Positions 17,487-24,256 of a stretch of DNA of 64,000 bases are shown piece by piece; position 1 is the first letter of the stretch, and each line of letters opens with the position of its first letter. The stretch is from Robbsia betulipollinis (lineage in GTDB: Bacteria; Pseudomonadota; Gammaproteobacteria; Burkholderiales; Burkholderiaceae): NCBI RefSeq assembly GCF_026624755.1, contig NZ_JAPMXC010000001.1, positions 1 to 64,000 on the forward strand, read 5' to 3'. A program made the translations under genes and the position numbers. The notes beneath the pieces were generated by a model. That model was given only the letters and a program-made list of their open reading frames with translations, was not told the origin of the DNA and did no database searches.

Positions 17487-17861
17487 ATGGATTGGTCGGA
17501 AGTAGGGAAGGCGGTCGGCGCGGTGATTCTGGGCGGCGCCTCATGGGGCGGCGCGGCGCGGGTCTGGCGGCAGATCGATCGCGTGAGGCAAGCGCAGTCA
17601 CAGGGGGATGCGGCGGTCGCAAGCGCATCGTCGGCGGCCGAGGTCGACACCATGGCCCGATACGAAAAGCTGGCGGAACTGGCCGAGAAGCGAGCGGACC
17701 GGGCGGAGCTTCGCGAAATGGCGGCGGTAGAGCGCGCCGATCGAGCCGAAGAGCGGGAGCGCGCGGCAGACGATCGCGCGCGCAAAGCCGAATCAAAAGT
17801 GCGTGAACTGGAGCAGCGAATTGCCAAACTCGAAAGCCTCGTTGGGCAGCGCGAAGCGTGA
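17487..17861 (+). CDS. Membrane-anchored coiled-coil phage protein
   Basis: A 124-residue protein with a weakly hydrophobic N-terminal segment (VGKAVGAVILGGASWGGAA, about residues 6-24) followed by a long, highly charged heptad region from ~45 to 120 (AELAEKRADRAELREMAAVE). It opens the lysis region after the terminator, with GGAG upstream of ATG 17487. Family not recognised; a membrane-tethered accessory of lysis or superinfection is possible. Confidence 0.55.
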   Translation: MDWSEVGKAVGAVILGGASWGGAARVWRQIDRVRQAQSQGDAAVASASSAAEVDTMARYEKLAELAEKRADRAELREMAAVERADRAEERERAADDRARKAESKVRELEQRIAKLESLVGQREA

Positions 17862-18354
17862 TTTGCGTGTGCTGTATGCGGCGCTATGCGCCCTTCTGCT
17901 GCTCGGCCTGGCCGGCGCGGTGGCCGTCGGCGGGTACGTCGGCGCGGCGATTCAATCCTCGCGCGACTCGCACGAGTGGGCGGGTCAGAAGCTCGATTAC
18001 GAAAAACGACTCGGCACGCAGTCGGCTCAATACGCGAAGGAGGCGAACACGTTCGCCAAGGCGGTGGAGAGCTTCGGGAAAGCATTGAGCAAGATGGACG
18101 CGAAGAACGACCTGCGTTCGGCCCAGCGCGAGCGCGCACAGGCGGCGGCTCTTCTCGCGGCGCAGCGCGCTGCGGCGTCCGCAGCGGTGACGGCGCAAAA
18201 GACCGACCAGATTCTGGCGAAGCAGACGGTCGTTCAGCAGCAGGTGACCGAGGCGGCGTCGGCCGCGAAAGCGACCGAGAAGAAGTTGGACACCGCCGTC
18301 CGCCCGACCGCCGTAGTGCCGGCGCGGGCCTGGACGAGCGGCGGAGGGCATTGA
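17803..18354 (+). CDS. Single-pass membrane protein with periplasmic helix
   Basis: About 175-183 residues with one strong transmembrane segment (ALCALLLLGLAGAVAVGGYVGAAI, about 27-50) followed by Ala/Gln-rich helices. It overlaps the previous gene. The start is uncertain: GTG 17803, or TTG 17821, which has GGAG 7 bases upstream and seems better. The layout (N-terminal anchor plus long soluble helix) is that of an inner-membrane spanin, but a better-placed spanin candidate lies after the endolysin. Confidence 0.5.
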   Translation: MNWSSELPNSKASLGSAKRDLRVLYAALCALLLLGLAGAVAVGGYVGAAIQSSRDSHEWAGQKLDYEKRLGTQSAQYAKEANTFAKAVESFGKALSKMDAKNDLRSAQRERAQAAALLAAQRAAASAAVTAQKTDQILAKQTVVQQQVTEAASAAKATEKKLDTAVRPTAVVPARAWTSGGGH

Positions 18355-18358
18355 TCAA

Positions 18359-18667
18359 ATGGAGAAGGCAATGGCAGACGCAGGAAAGGCGGCTCGCGTG
18401 AAGGTCGAGCTGGTAAATGACTGGCGCAGCGCAAAGAAGTGGTCGAGCGTGCGGTTGGCGGCGGCCCTCACGCTGCTGTACGGGCTGCTCGCGATGGTCG
18501 CGCCCTGGATCGGACCTCTGTCGGATCATTGGCCGGAAATCGCGCCGTTCGTCCTCAAATTCTTCCCGACGGCGAGCCAGGCGGTAGGCCCGTTCATCGG
18601 CGGCGTGCTGTCAGTGCTGGCGCGCGTGGTGGTCGTACGCTTCCCGCACCGGGAGGGTGATCAATGA
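18359..18667 (+). CDS. Holin-like protein (DUF7940 type)
   Basis: About 102 residues. VELVNDWRSAKKWSSVRLAA is the 'L-V-x-D-W-R-x-x-x-x-x-x-S' opening of a holin-like family, followed by hydrophobic segments at ~37-53 (LTLLYGLLAMVAPWIG) and ~75-95 (AVGPFIGGVLSVLARVVVV). Directly before the endolysin with a 4-base overlap, it should form the membrane lesion that frees the lysin. ATG 18371 is an equally good start, since GGAGAAGG lies just upstream of it. Confidence 0.65.
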   Translation: MEKAMADAGKAARVKVELVNDWRSAKKWSSVRLAAALTLLYGLLAMVAPWIGPLSDHWPEIAPFVLKFFPTASQAVGPFIGGVLSVLARVVVVRFPHREGDQ

Positions 18668-19215
18668 TCCCGGACGACCTCATCGTAAAAGTCCTGGCCA
18701 CGGAAAAGGGCTACGTCAACGACCCGGCCGACGCCGGCGGCGAAACGAATTTCGGCATCACGATCGCGGTGGCCCGGGCGTTCGGCTATACCGGGCCGAT
18801 GAAGAGCATGACGCGCGACACGGCAATTGCGATCTACCGCGCCCGGTACTGGACGCAGCCGCATTTTGACCAGATTGCCGCGGTTGATCTGCCGCTGGCG
18901 TCGAATCTGTTTGATGGCGGCGTGAACATGGGGCCGGCCACTGCGGTCGCCTGGATGCAGCGCGCCCTCAATGTGCTGAACGCCCAGGGCGCGAGCTTTC
19001 CAGACATCGTTGTCGACGGCGGTGCCGGTGCGATGACGCTGGCCGCCCTGCGGATGTACAAGACGCAGCGCGGCGCGCCCGGCATGGCGGTGCTGCTGGA
19101 AATGGTCCGGGCGTTGCGCCGCGTGGCCTACATCCAGATCGCCGAGAACAAACCGATCAACGAGAAATTCGAATACGGCTGGCAGCAGCGCGTCAGCCAA
19201 GGGGTGACCTCATGA
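18664..19215 (+). CDS. Endolysin, glycoside hydrolase family 108 (lysozyme)
   Basis: A 183-residue peptidoglycan muramidase of the GH108/ZliS type. The catalytic glutamate lies in ATEKGYVNDPADAGGETNFG (about residue 14), the family's defining motif, followed by the peptidoglycan-binding C-terminal domain (VVDGGAGAMTLAALRMY). No signal peptide, so release depends on the holin. 4-base overlaps with the genes on both sides couple the cassette. Confidence 0.9.
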   Translation: MIPDDLIVKVLATEKGYVNDPADAGGETNFGITIAVARAFGYTGPMKSMTRDTAIAIYRARYWTQPHFDQIAAVDLPLASNLFDGGVNMGPATAVAWMQRALNVLNAQGASFPDIVVDGGAGAMTLAALRMYKTQRGAPGMAVLLEMVRALRRVAYIQIAENKPINEKFEYGWQQRVSQGVTS

Positions 19216-19538
19216 CTGCAATTCTCTCCCTGCTGTCCGGCGGCTGGACCGGCCTGATCTCGCTGCTGGGCATGCTCGTGGCCACCGCGGTCGCGGTTTT
19301 CAAGCATCAAGAGGCAAAGACCGCAAAGGCGAATGAGGCGACACAGGTGGAGGTGGCCGCTGCCGCGACGGACAAAGCGGCCGAAGCAGTGAGCGACGCC
19401 GCCGGCGCGCGCGCCGCGCTCGCGACCGTGACCCAGGCGGCGAGCGTTCGGCAGACGATCGAAGCAGGCAATGCAACGCTCGCGAAGACACCGGGCGCGC
19501 TGGACCAGGCGATGATCGACAAGGGGTACACGGAATGA
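19212..19538 (+). CDS. Possible inner-membrane spanin
   Basis: A 108-residue protein with one N-terminal transmembrane segment (WTGLISLLGMLVATAVAVF, about 12-30) and an Ala-rich helical tail with heptads. It is placed between the endolysin and a small lipoprotein gene, overlapping both by 4 bases. That arrangement matches Rz/Rz1-type two-component spanins, which fuse inner and outer membranes in the last lysis step. Function is inferred from topology and position, not from recognised homology. Confidence 0.5.
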   Translation: MTAILSLLSGGWTGLISLLGMLVATAVAVFKHQEAKTAKANEATQVEVAAAATDKAAEAVSDAAGARAALATVTQAASVRQTIEAGNATLAKTPGALDQAMIDKGYTE

Positions 19539-19783
19539 AAAGGCTGATGCTTATCTGTGCTGCGGTAGCCGCGCCGCTTCTCGCGGGCTGCCCGGCCACG
19601 GTGCCCGTTCAGGCGCCGACGGCAACCTGCAAGACCGAGGTGGTCAATACGGCCTGCACCACGTTCTCGCTGATCAAGGTGCCTCGCGCCGAATTGGCCG
19701 GGCTTTCCGATCGCCTGAAGATGCAGATCACGAATCACGACGACGCCTACACTGCTGCGTGCGGCGCACCAACAGCGAAATAG
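19535..19783 (+). CDS. Small lipoprotein, outer-membrane spanin-like (Rz1 type)
   Basis: An 82-residue protein with a signal peptide and lipobox LLAGC (Cys19), then a Pro/Val-rich stretch and the pattern CTTFSLIKVPRAELAGLSD...ITNHDDAYTAACG. A similar 'C-x-x-F-x-x-I ... N-x-x-Y-x-x-x-C' pattern occurs in many phage Rz1-like lysis lipoproteins. It overlaps the preceding membrane protein gene by 4 bases. Spanin role inferred. Confidence 0.6.
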   Translation: MKRLMLICAAVAAPLLAGCPATVPVQAPTATCKTEVVNTACTTFSLIKVPRAELAGLSDRLKMQITNHDDAYTAACGAPTAK

Positions 19784-19785
19784 CT

Positions 19786-20130
19786 ATGCTCTTGCAAGGA
19801 ACCAACATCGAGGGCAAGCGTGCAATCGGCCTGGCCATGCTCGAGGCGGTCAAGAGCATAACGGACGCGGTCGAGCGCGAGTACGGGGTGCTGAGTGTGC
19901 CTGATCCGAATATCGCGTTGGTTGGCGCGGACCGGTTCGGGGAGCGCCTGCGGTCGCTCTGCGCAAAAACCAAACTGCCGCGTGATGTACTGGCCGACAC
20001 GATGGGCGTCAGCGTCGACACGATGAGGCTGTGGCAGAACGGCGAACGGTACCCGAACTACTGGAGTCTAGTGAGGGTCGCCGGCTATTTCCAGGTTACG
20101 CCGAATTGGCTGATTACTGGGAAAGCTTAA
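19786..20130 (+). CDS. XRE-family helix-turn-helix regulator
   Basis: A 114-residue protein. The C-terminal half is a Cro/CI-type HTH: RFGERLRSLCAKTKLPRDVL, ADTMGVSVDTMRLWQNGERYP and a final YFQVTPNWLITGK, the 'L-x-V-s-x-x-W-L-x-x-G' ending. The N-terminal ~50 residues are a separate helical segment. I choose ATG 19786, two bases after the lipoprotein stop. A regulator after the lysis genes is not the usual CI/Cro location and may control the cargo genes that follow. Confidence 0.75.
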   Translation: MLLQGTNIEGKRAIGLAMLEAVKSITDAVEREYGVLSVPDPNIALVGADRFGERLRSLCAKTKLPRDVLADTMGVSVDTMRLWQNGERYPNYWSLVRVAGYFQVTPNWLITGKA

Positions 20131-20244
20131 AGATCAATAGCAATCAGTTATTTTGACGGTCGTGCAGAGAGTTCTGCTGAATGGGCGAATAAATTAATAT
20201 AGGAGGAATTTCTTTGCATTAAAATTTTGACGCTCATGAAGGTG
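20131..20244. other. AT-rich spacer with an orphan Shine-Dalgarno
   Basis: A 114-bp gap marking the switch from phage-typical GC-rich DNA to AT-rich cargo. On the + strand AGGAGG (20201-20206) stands 8 bases before TTG-CAT-TAA, a start followed almost at once by a stop. It looks like the front of a gene that was lost or replaced. No promoter or terminator is convincing. Confidence 0.4.
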
Positions 20245-21090
20245 TTAATGTCGCAGCTTAGCTATGGCCCATTTGGCGCAAGATGGACCGTAATCAAAGG
20301 GCGGTTTGTTGAGAAGGCAGTTGCTTTTAGCAACTCCTACAGCGGCCAGCCATTGATTAATAAAAACGCTTGCTATTTCTGTAAAATTTCTACGGGAAAT
20401 TGTTTCTTTGCGGGAAATATTAAAGAGAGTATTGGTATAGAAAGCCCTGTGCGTCGGAAGAAGCACTGCGTTTAATAGAGGAGTATCAATGTGTACGCAG
20501 CCAAGAAGGATCGAATCTATTTGAATCGCGAATTTCATATTTTGGACATCTTTTAAATCTATTCCTTTTCCATACGCTTCCCAATTTTGTATCAGCGCTG
20601 TGCCGAGCTCTTTCTTTCCTGGGGGATAGCTTAAAAAGAAAGCTGTGAGACCAGAGGGCGTGTAAGCCGGATTAATGAGAGCTTTACGCGTCTCTGCAGA
20701 AATGAGTTCTTTTAATTTTAAATTCATCAATCTATATGTGCAGCCAGTCCGAAAAATCCAACGGGCAATTTGGCGCTGTATATCATAGGAGTAATGCAGC
20801 GGACATGTTAGTCCTCTCGCCATCGAAAGCATTGCGTCTGAGATTGGCGCATCCATTCTTTCCATCCAGCCATTGTTGCAATCTTCACATACTCCGCCTG
20901 CCTGCAGTTTGTCGGCAGTCGCGAGACGGCTACTGATGATTTTTCCCGTCGCGCCGCTGACGTGGTCCGAAGGCATGTTCGTTTGTAAATGGCCAAGTTC
21001 CCTAAGCCAAGCTTTCTTGATTAAGTGCTCACGAGATCGCGTTCCTGCACCTATCGGCTCACCGCAAAATCCACACATTTTCTCTGCCAT
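20245..21090 (-). CDS. HNH-like zinc-finger protein, AT-rich prophage cargo
   Basis: A 281-residue protein of unknown role. Residues 6-83 resemble a treble-clef HNH domain: CGFCG, then SREHLIKKAWL, then GGVCEDCNNGWMERMD, i.e. C-x2-C...E-H...C-x2-C-N-N...D, the pattern of HNH_5-like proteins. The remaining ~200 residues match nothing I know. The gene is far AT-richer than all neighbours and points opposite to the phage late genes, both signs of recent acquisition as a moron. Candidate roles are a nuclease in superinfection exclusion or defence; whether the third catalytic histidine exists is unclear, so it may only bind DNA. Confidence 0.6.
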   Translation of the reverse strand: MAEKMCGFCGEPIGAGTRSREHLIKKAWLRELGHLQTNMPSDHVSGATGKIISSRLATADKLQAGGVCEDCNNGWMERMDAPISDAMLSMARGLTCPLHYSYDIQRQIARWIFRTGCTYRLMNLKLKELISAETRKALINPAYTPSGLTAFFLSYPPGKKELGTALIQNWEAYGKGIDLKDVQNMKFAIQIDSILLGCVHIDTPLLNAVLLPTHRAFYTNTLFNISRKETISRRNFTEIASVFINQWLAAVGVAKSNCLLNKPPFDYGPSCAKWAIAKLRH

Positions 21091-21257
21091 AAAAGTTTAA
21101 AGTTAGGTTGGAAAGGAAAGAAGATTTTAGTATTTTTTCTCTTTATATTACAAGGTGGGTAGTCGAACAACTGCAAGTTTTTTTACAATACGTGGCAACA
21201 TACGACACAGCAGGATGTCCCTACGATTATGCTGTTGGTGCTCCAGTAATAGCAATA

Positions 21258-21277
21258 TACTGTGTTTTTATACAGTA
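21258..21277 (+). promoter_or_regulatory. LexA (SOS) box upstream of the methylase gene
   Basis: TACTGT-N8-ACAGTA, with CTGT at 21260-21263 and ACAG at 21272-21275, inside a longer palindrome (21255-21280). This matches the E. coli/betaproteobacterial LexA consensus at every constrained position. It lies 25 bp before the methylase start and about 170 bp from the divergent HNH-like gene. Confidence 0.8.
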
Positions 21278-21301
21278 TATTGGCAGGAGCAACCACTATC
21301 A

Positions 21302-22090
21302 ATGGCAGATCCAATCATTCCCTGGATGGGCGGTAAGCGGCGCCTCGCCGCGCATATCATCCCCCGGTTCCCACGGCATAAATGCTACGTCGAGGTATTC
21401 GCTGGCGGCGCCGCGCTGTTCTTCCAGCGGCCCCCGGCCGACGTCGAAGTGCTCAACGACATCAACGGCGAACTGGTCAACCTGTACCGCATCGTCCAGC
21501 ATCACCTCGAGGAATTCGTCCGGCAGTTCAAATGGGCGCTGACAAGTCGGGAGGTGTTCAAGTGGCTGCAGGATACTCGCCCTGAGACGCTGACGGACAT
21601 CCAGCGCGCCGCGCGCTTTTACTATCTGCAGCACAACTGCTTCGGTGGGAAGGTAGAGGGGCAAACGTTCGGGGTGGCCACGACCGCGCCGCCGGGGTTG
21701 AATCTCCTGCGACTCGAGGAGACGCTCTCGGCGGCGCACTTGCGTCTCTCGTCGGCGTTCATCGAGCGGCTGGACTGGCGCGCCTGCATCGAGCGGTACG
21801 ATCGGCCGCACACGCTCTTCTTCCTCGATCCGCCGTACTGGCAGACGGCAGGCTACGGCGTTCCGTTCCCATTTTCTGAATACGAGGCAATGGCAGAGAC
21901 GGTCCGGAATCTGAAGGGGCGGGCAATCGTGACGCTCAACGACCATCCGGACATCCGGCGCGTGTTCGACGGTTTCCACATCGAGACGGCCGACATCAAA
22001 TATACGGTGGGCGGCGGGGAAGGTGTGGCGCGGAAGGAGGTGCTGATTTTCAGTTGGAACGATGCGGAAGAACCGGCCGGATTGTTCTAG
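21302..22090 (+). CDS. DNA adenine methylase, D12 class (Dam-like)
   Basis: A 262-residue N6-adenine methyltransferase. The AdoMet motif lies at the N-terminus (PWMGGKRRLAAHIIPRFP, then YVEVFAGGAALFF, motif I). Catalytic motif IV is DPPY in LFFLDPPYWQTAGYG. Order and length fit the D12/alpha class that includes Dam. I choose ATG 21302, preceded by AGGAG; longer open frame upstream is AT-rich and contains the SOS box. Likely uses are protection of phage DNA or timing of phage functions on DNA damage. The divergent HNH-like gene suggests it could also be half of a restriction-like pair. Confidence 0.88.
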   Translation: MADPIIPWMGGKRRLAAHIIPRFPRHKCYVEVFAGGAALFFQRPPADVEVLNDINGELVNLYRIVQHHLEEFVRQFKWALTSREVFKWLQDTRPETLTDIQRAARFYYLQHNCFGGKVEGQTFGVATTAPPGLNLLRLEETLSAAHLRLSSAFIERLDWRACIERYDRPHTLFFLDPPYWQTAGYGVPFPFSEYEAMAETVRNLKGRAIVTLNDHPDIRRVFDGFHIETADIKYTVGGGEGVARKEVLIFSWNDAEEPAGLF

Positions 22091-22266
22091 CTGAGCCGTA
22101 GTCGCGGACGCGAGTCGCATAACTTCACTCAGCCGCGCACCGTCAAAAACCCGCATGTAACCCTTTGTTTTTACACATGCGAGATTGTTGCTGACAGGTA
22201 GGCCATTGATCAGTCAGAAATCATTGAAGGCCATGATTTTGAAGAATAAAAGGCAATTCGTATCAA
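22091..22266. other. Right prophage attachment region (attR)
   Basis: Non-coding DNA between the methylase stop and the truncated response regulator. Homology of the chromosomal gene ends at about 22264, where the leftward frame changes from ...IIVITML to an AT-rich unrelated sequence. The phage-chromosome junction should be within some tens of bases of that point. An inverted repeat CGCATGT/ACATGCG (22152-22158/22175-22181) may be an integrase arm or core site. The matching attL is outside the window. Confidence 0.55.
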
Positions 22267-22527
22267 CATCGTGATGACGATGATGCGCAACTGCGGAAAC
22301 GTCCGCATCAGATAGGCGATCAGGCGCAGGCCATCCTGCTGTCTGCCGCCCGGCATGGAAAAATCGGTGACCAACACATCGCAAGGCTGCTTGCCCAATA
22401 CGTCGACCAGTTCATCGCTGCTGCCCGCCGTGGCGACGATTTCCGTCGATGCGATGGTGCTGAACAGGGATGCGACACCGGCGAGAAAGAGGGGATGATC
22501 ATCGGCAACAATGACCCTGATCGTCAT
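22210..22527 (-). pseudogene. Response regulator, receiver domain only (split by prophage)
   Basis: The first ~88 residues are a clean receiver domain of the NarL/RcsB type: VIVADDHPLFLAGVASLF (acidic pair Asp9-Asp10), DVLVTDFSMPGGRQQDGLRLI (phospho-acceptor Asp55) and LRIIVITML (Thr86). At about 22264 the sequence turns into unrelated phage-side codons and stops at 22210. The conserved lysine, the alpha4-beta5-alpha5 face and the LuxR-type DNA-binding domain are absent, so the product cannot work as a normal activator. The missing 3' part should lie at the left end of the prophage. Confidence 0.75.
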
Positions 22528-22881
22528 GAGCGCTCCATTACTTGGATGGGGAGGAGGGCGCCGCGCAGGCGTGCGGAGGGAAACGGGTTCAGGGTCTCAT
22601 GGCGGCGCCATCCTGCTGCGCGGATCCGCGAAACGATGTTCGAATTTCCCCCTCGGCGCATCCGGCACTGTCGCCGCGGCGTGCCGGCTGGTGCATCCGG
22701 CACGCTTCGACACCGGCGGGTGTCTCATAATTTGACGGCTCCAGAGCTTTCCAACTGGACGCATGGATGGTGCCCACGAAGTGGAAAACGGGTAAGTCGA
22801 CTGGTCTTAATTCTTGCCGATGCGCGCCCGTGATGCGGTGCGATAATCACCGCTTCTCCATGCCCTGTGGCGCTTTCCATC
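22528..22881. other. Intergenic region, no gene seen
   Basis: About 350 bp between the divergent response-regulator remnant and the DUF1345 gene. It has a repeated GCATCCGGCAC motif (two copies near 22660-22715) with a partial inverted repeat TGCCGG/CCGGCA between them. Short open frames here lack coding character. It should contain the promoters of both flanking genes, which I cannot place with confidence. Confidence 0.5.
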
Positions 22882-23544
22882 ATGATAAAAATTGTCTCCA
22901 GTTTGTTTCGCTATCATCTCCGGCTGGTGGCCGCCATCGTCCTGGGCGTCGTGATCGCGCTCTTCATGCCGGGGCATTGGCCGGGAATCGAGCGCGGCCT
23001 GGTCGGCTGGAACGTGATCCTGTGGTCGTATCTCGCGCTGCTGTGGCAAATGATGCTGAGTCACCGCGAAGCCATTCACGTCCGCAAGATGGCGGGACGC
23101 GAAGACGAGAGCGCGGGCACGGTGCTGTTGACGGTCACCCTCGCCACGCTCGTGAGCCTCGCGGCGATCGTGCTGGAACTGGCCACCGCGAAAGGGGCGG
23201 CCGGCGAGGCGCAGAAGACGCTGCATATCGTTCTTTCGCTCGTGACCCTGCTCGGCGGCTGGACGCTGCTGCCCACGCTTTTCACGATCTACTACGCCCG
23301 AATGTATTTCGCCGAGGACGCGGCGGCGCCCGCCCTGCGGTTCGCCGATGACAAGCTGGACCCGACATACTGGGATTTCGCGTATTTTTCCTTCACGATC
23401 GCGGTCGCGTCCCAGACGTCCGACGTCGCCGTGGCCACGCCGCGCATGCGCCGGGTGACGCTGGGCCAGTCCGTGCTGTCGTATTTCTTCAATCTCGCCA
23501 TCATGGGCCTGTCGATCAATATCGCCGCGAGTCTGCTGAGTTGA
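22882..23544 (+). CDS. DUF1345 family membrane protein
   Basis: A 220-residue inner-membrane protein with about five hydrophobic segments. Features include LVAAIVLGVVIALFMPG near the N-terminus, the family motif LLWQMMLSHREAI, LVTLLGGWTLLPTLFTIYYARMYF, and TYWDFAYFSFTIAVASQTSDV, the most conserved DUF1345 block. No function has been established for the family. I use ATG 22882; GTG 22867 in frame is possible. It stands alone, with no operon partner. Confidence 0.78.
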   Translation: MIKIVSSLFRYHLRLVAAIVLGVVIALFMPGHWPGIERGLVGWNVILWSYLALLWQMMLSHREAIHVRKMAGREDESAGTVLLTVTLATLVSLAAIVLELATAKGAAGEAQKTLHIVLSLVTLLGGWTLLPTLFTIYYARMYFAEDAAAPALRFADDKLDPTYWDFAYFSFTIAVASQTSDVAVATPRMRRVTLGQSVLSYFFNLAIMGLSINIAASLLS

Positions 23545-23603
23545 GCGGCACGGCATCGAGAGCTGTGCGCAAACGCGGGGCCGCCACGGTTTTCGCATCT
23601 TCG

Positions 23604-23623
23604 AACTGTATTTTCATACAGTA
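23604..23623 (+). promoter_or_regulatory. LexA (SOS) box upstream of the YdjM-like gene
   Basis: CTGT at 23606-23609 and ACAG at 23618-23621 are separated by 8 bases (ATTTTCAT), with TA following. All eight core positions agree with the LexA consensus. It sits 49 bp before the chosen start of the ydjM-like gene, a gene that is itself LexA-controlled in E. coli. Confidence 0.78.
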
Positions 23624-23672
23624 GTGTGGCAGAATGGCGACTCGTATCGCCCACTGCAATCACGTACTACCG

Positions 23673-24185
23673 ATGGCCTCGAAGCAAGCACACCACGCTA
23701 CCGGATGGCCCGCTGGGCTCGTCGCGGCGGCACTCGTCGCGCATGAGGGAATGGGCGGCCCTCTGTATGTCTGGTCCCTGCTGGCGCTCGCCGCCGGCGT
23801 CGTCGGCGGCACCGCGCCCGACTGGCTCGAAGTCGCTTGGTGGTCCAAACGCCGGCGCCTGTGGGTCACCCATCGCACGGTGACCCATTGGGGCGTCGGC
23901 TGGGGCGTCCTGCTATATGGTTCCCATCGGTATCTGCCGGCCTATCCCCTGCTGGCCGGCGTGTTCGGTTTCGCCTGCGGCGGCCTGATGCATCTGCTCG
24001 CCGACTGGCCCAATCCGATGGGCGTGCCATGGATCTACCGGCGTCATTCGCTGAATCTCTGGAATAGCGGCAAGTGCGATCTGGTCGTCGTCACGCTGGC
24101 CTGGGTGGCCGCCATCGTCATCAGCGACCATATCTGGTTCCATCGCATCCACGAGCTGGCAGTTCTGAAATACATTCGCGCCTGA
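23673..24185 (+). CDS. ydjM: YdjM-like LexA-regulated inner-membrane protein
   Basis: About 170 residues with four or five membrane segments and the family's spread histidines and acids: KQAHHATGWPAG, GGTAPDWLEV, VTHRTVTHWGVGWGVLLYG and GGLMHLLADWPNPMGVPW. These resemble the YdjM/DUF457 'metal-dependent hydrolase' family. In E. coli ydjM is induced in the SOS response, and here a LexA box precedes the gene. I prefer ATG 23673 because it leaves room for a leader after the box; ATG 23634, 11 bases from the box, is in frame too. Enzymatic activity is unproven for the family. Confidence 0.75.
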   Translation: MASKQAHHATGWPAGLVAAALVAHEGMGGPLYVWSLLALAAGVVGGTAPDWLEVAWWSKRRRLWVTHRTVTHWGVGWGVLLYGSHRYLPAYPLLAGVFGFACGGLMHLLADWPNPMGVPWIYRRHSLNLWNSGKCDLVVVTLAWVAAIVISDHIWFHRIHELAVLKYIRA

Positions 24186-24256
24186 CCGCGGCCGAAGTCT
24201 ACGCGTCGGGCGGCCTGCGCTTCTGGGTACAATCACCTTTTTGCACAGGTCTCGCG

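Noticed and set aside
20227-20475. Plus-strand gene behind the orphan SD
   Set aside because: The frame is antisense to the HNH-like gene, the SD is too far (over 20 bases), and its product has no coding character.
22091-22210. tRNA gene as the phage attachment site
   Set aside because: No cloverleaf or anticodon arm can be drawn; the interrupted response-regulator gene explains the junction better.
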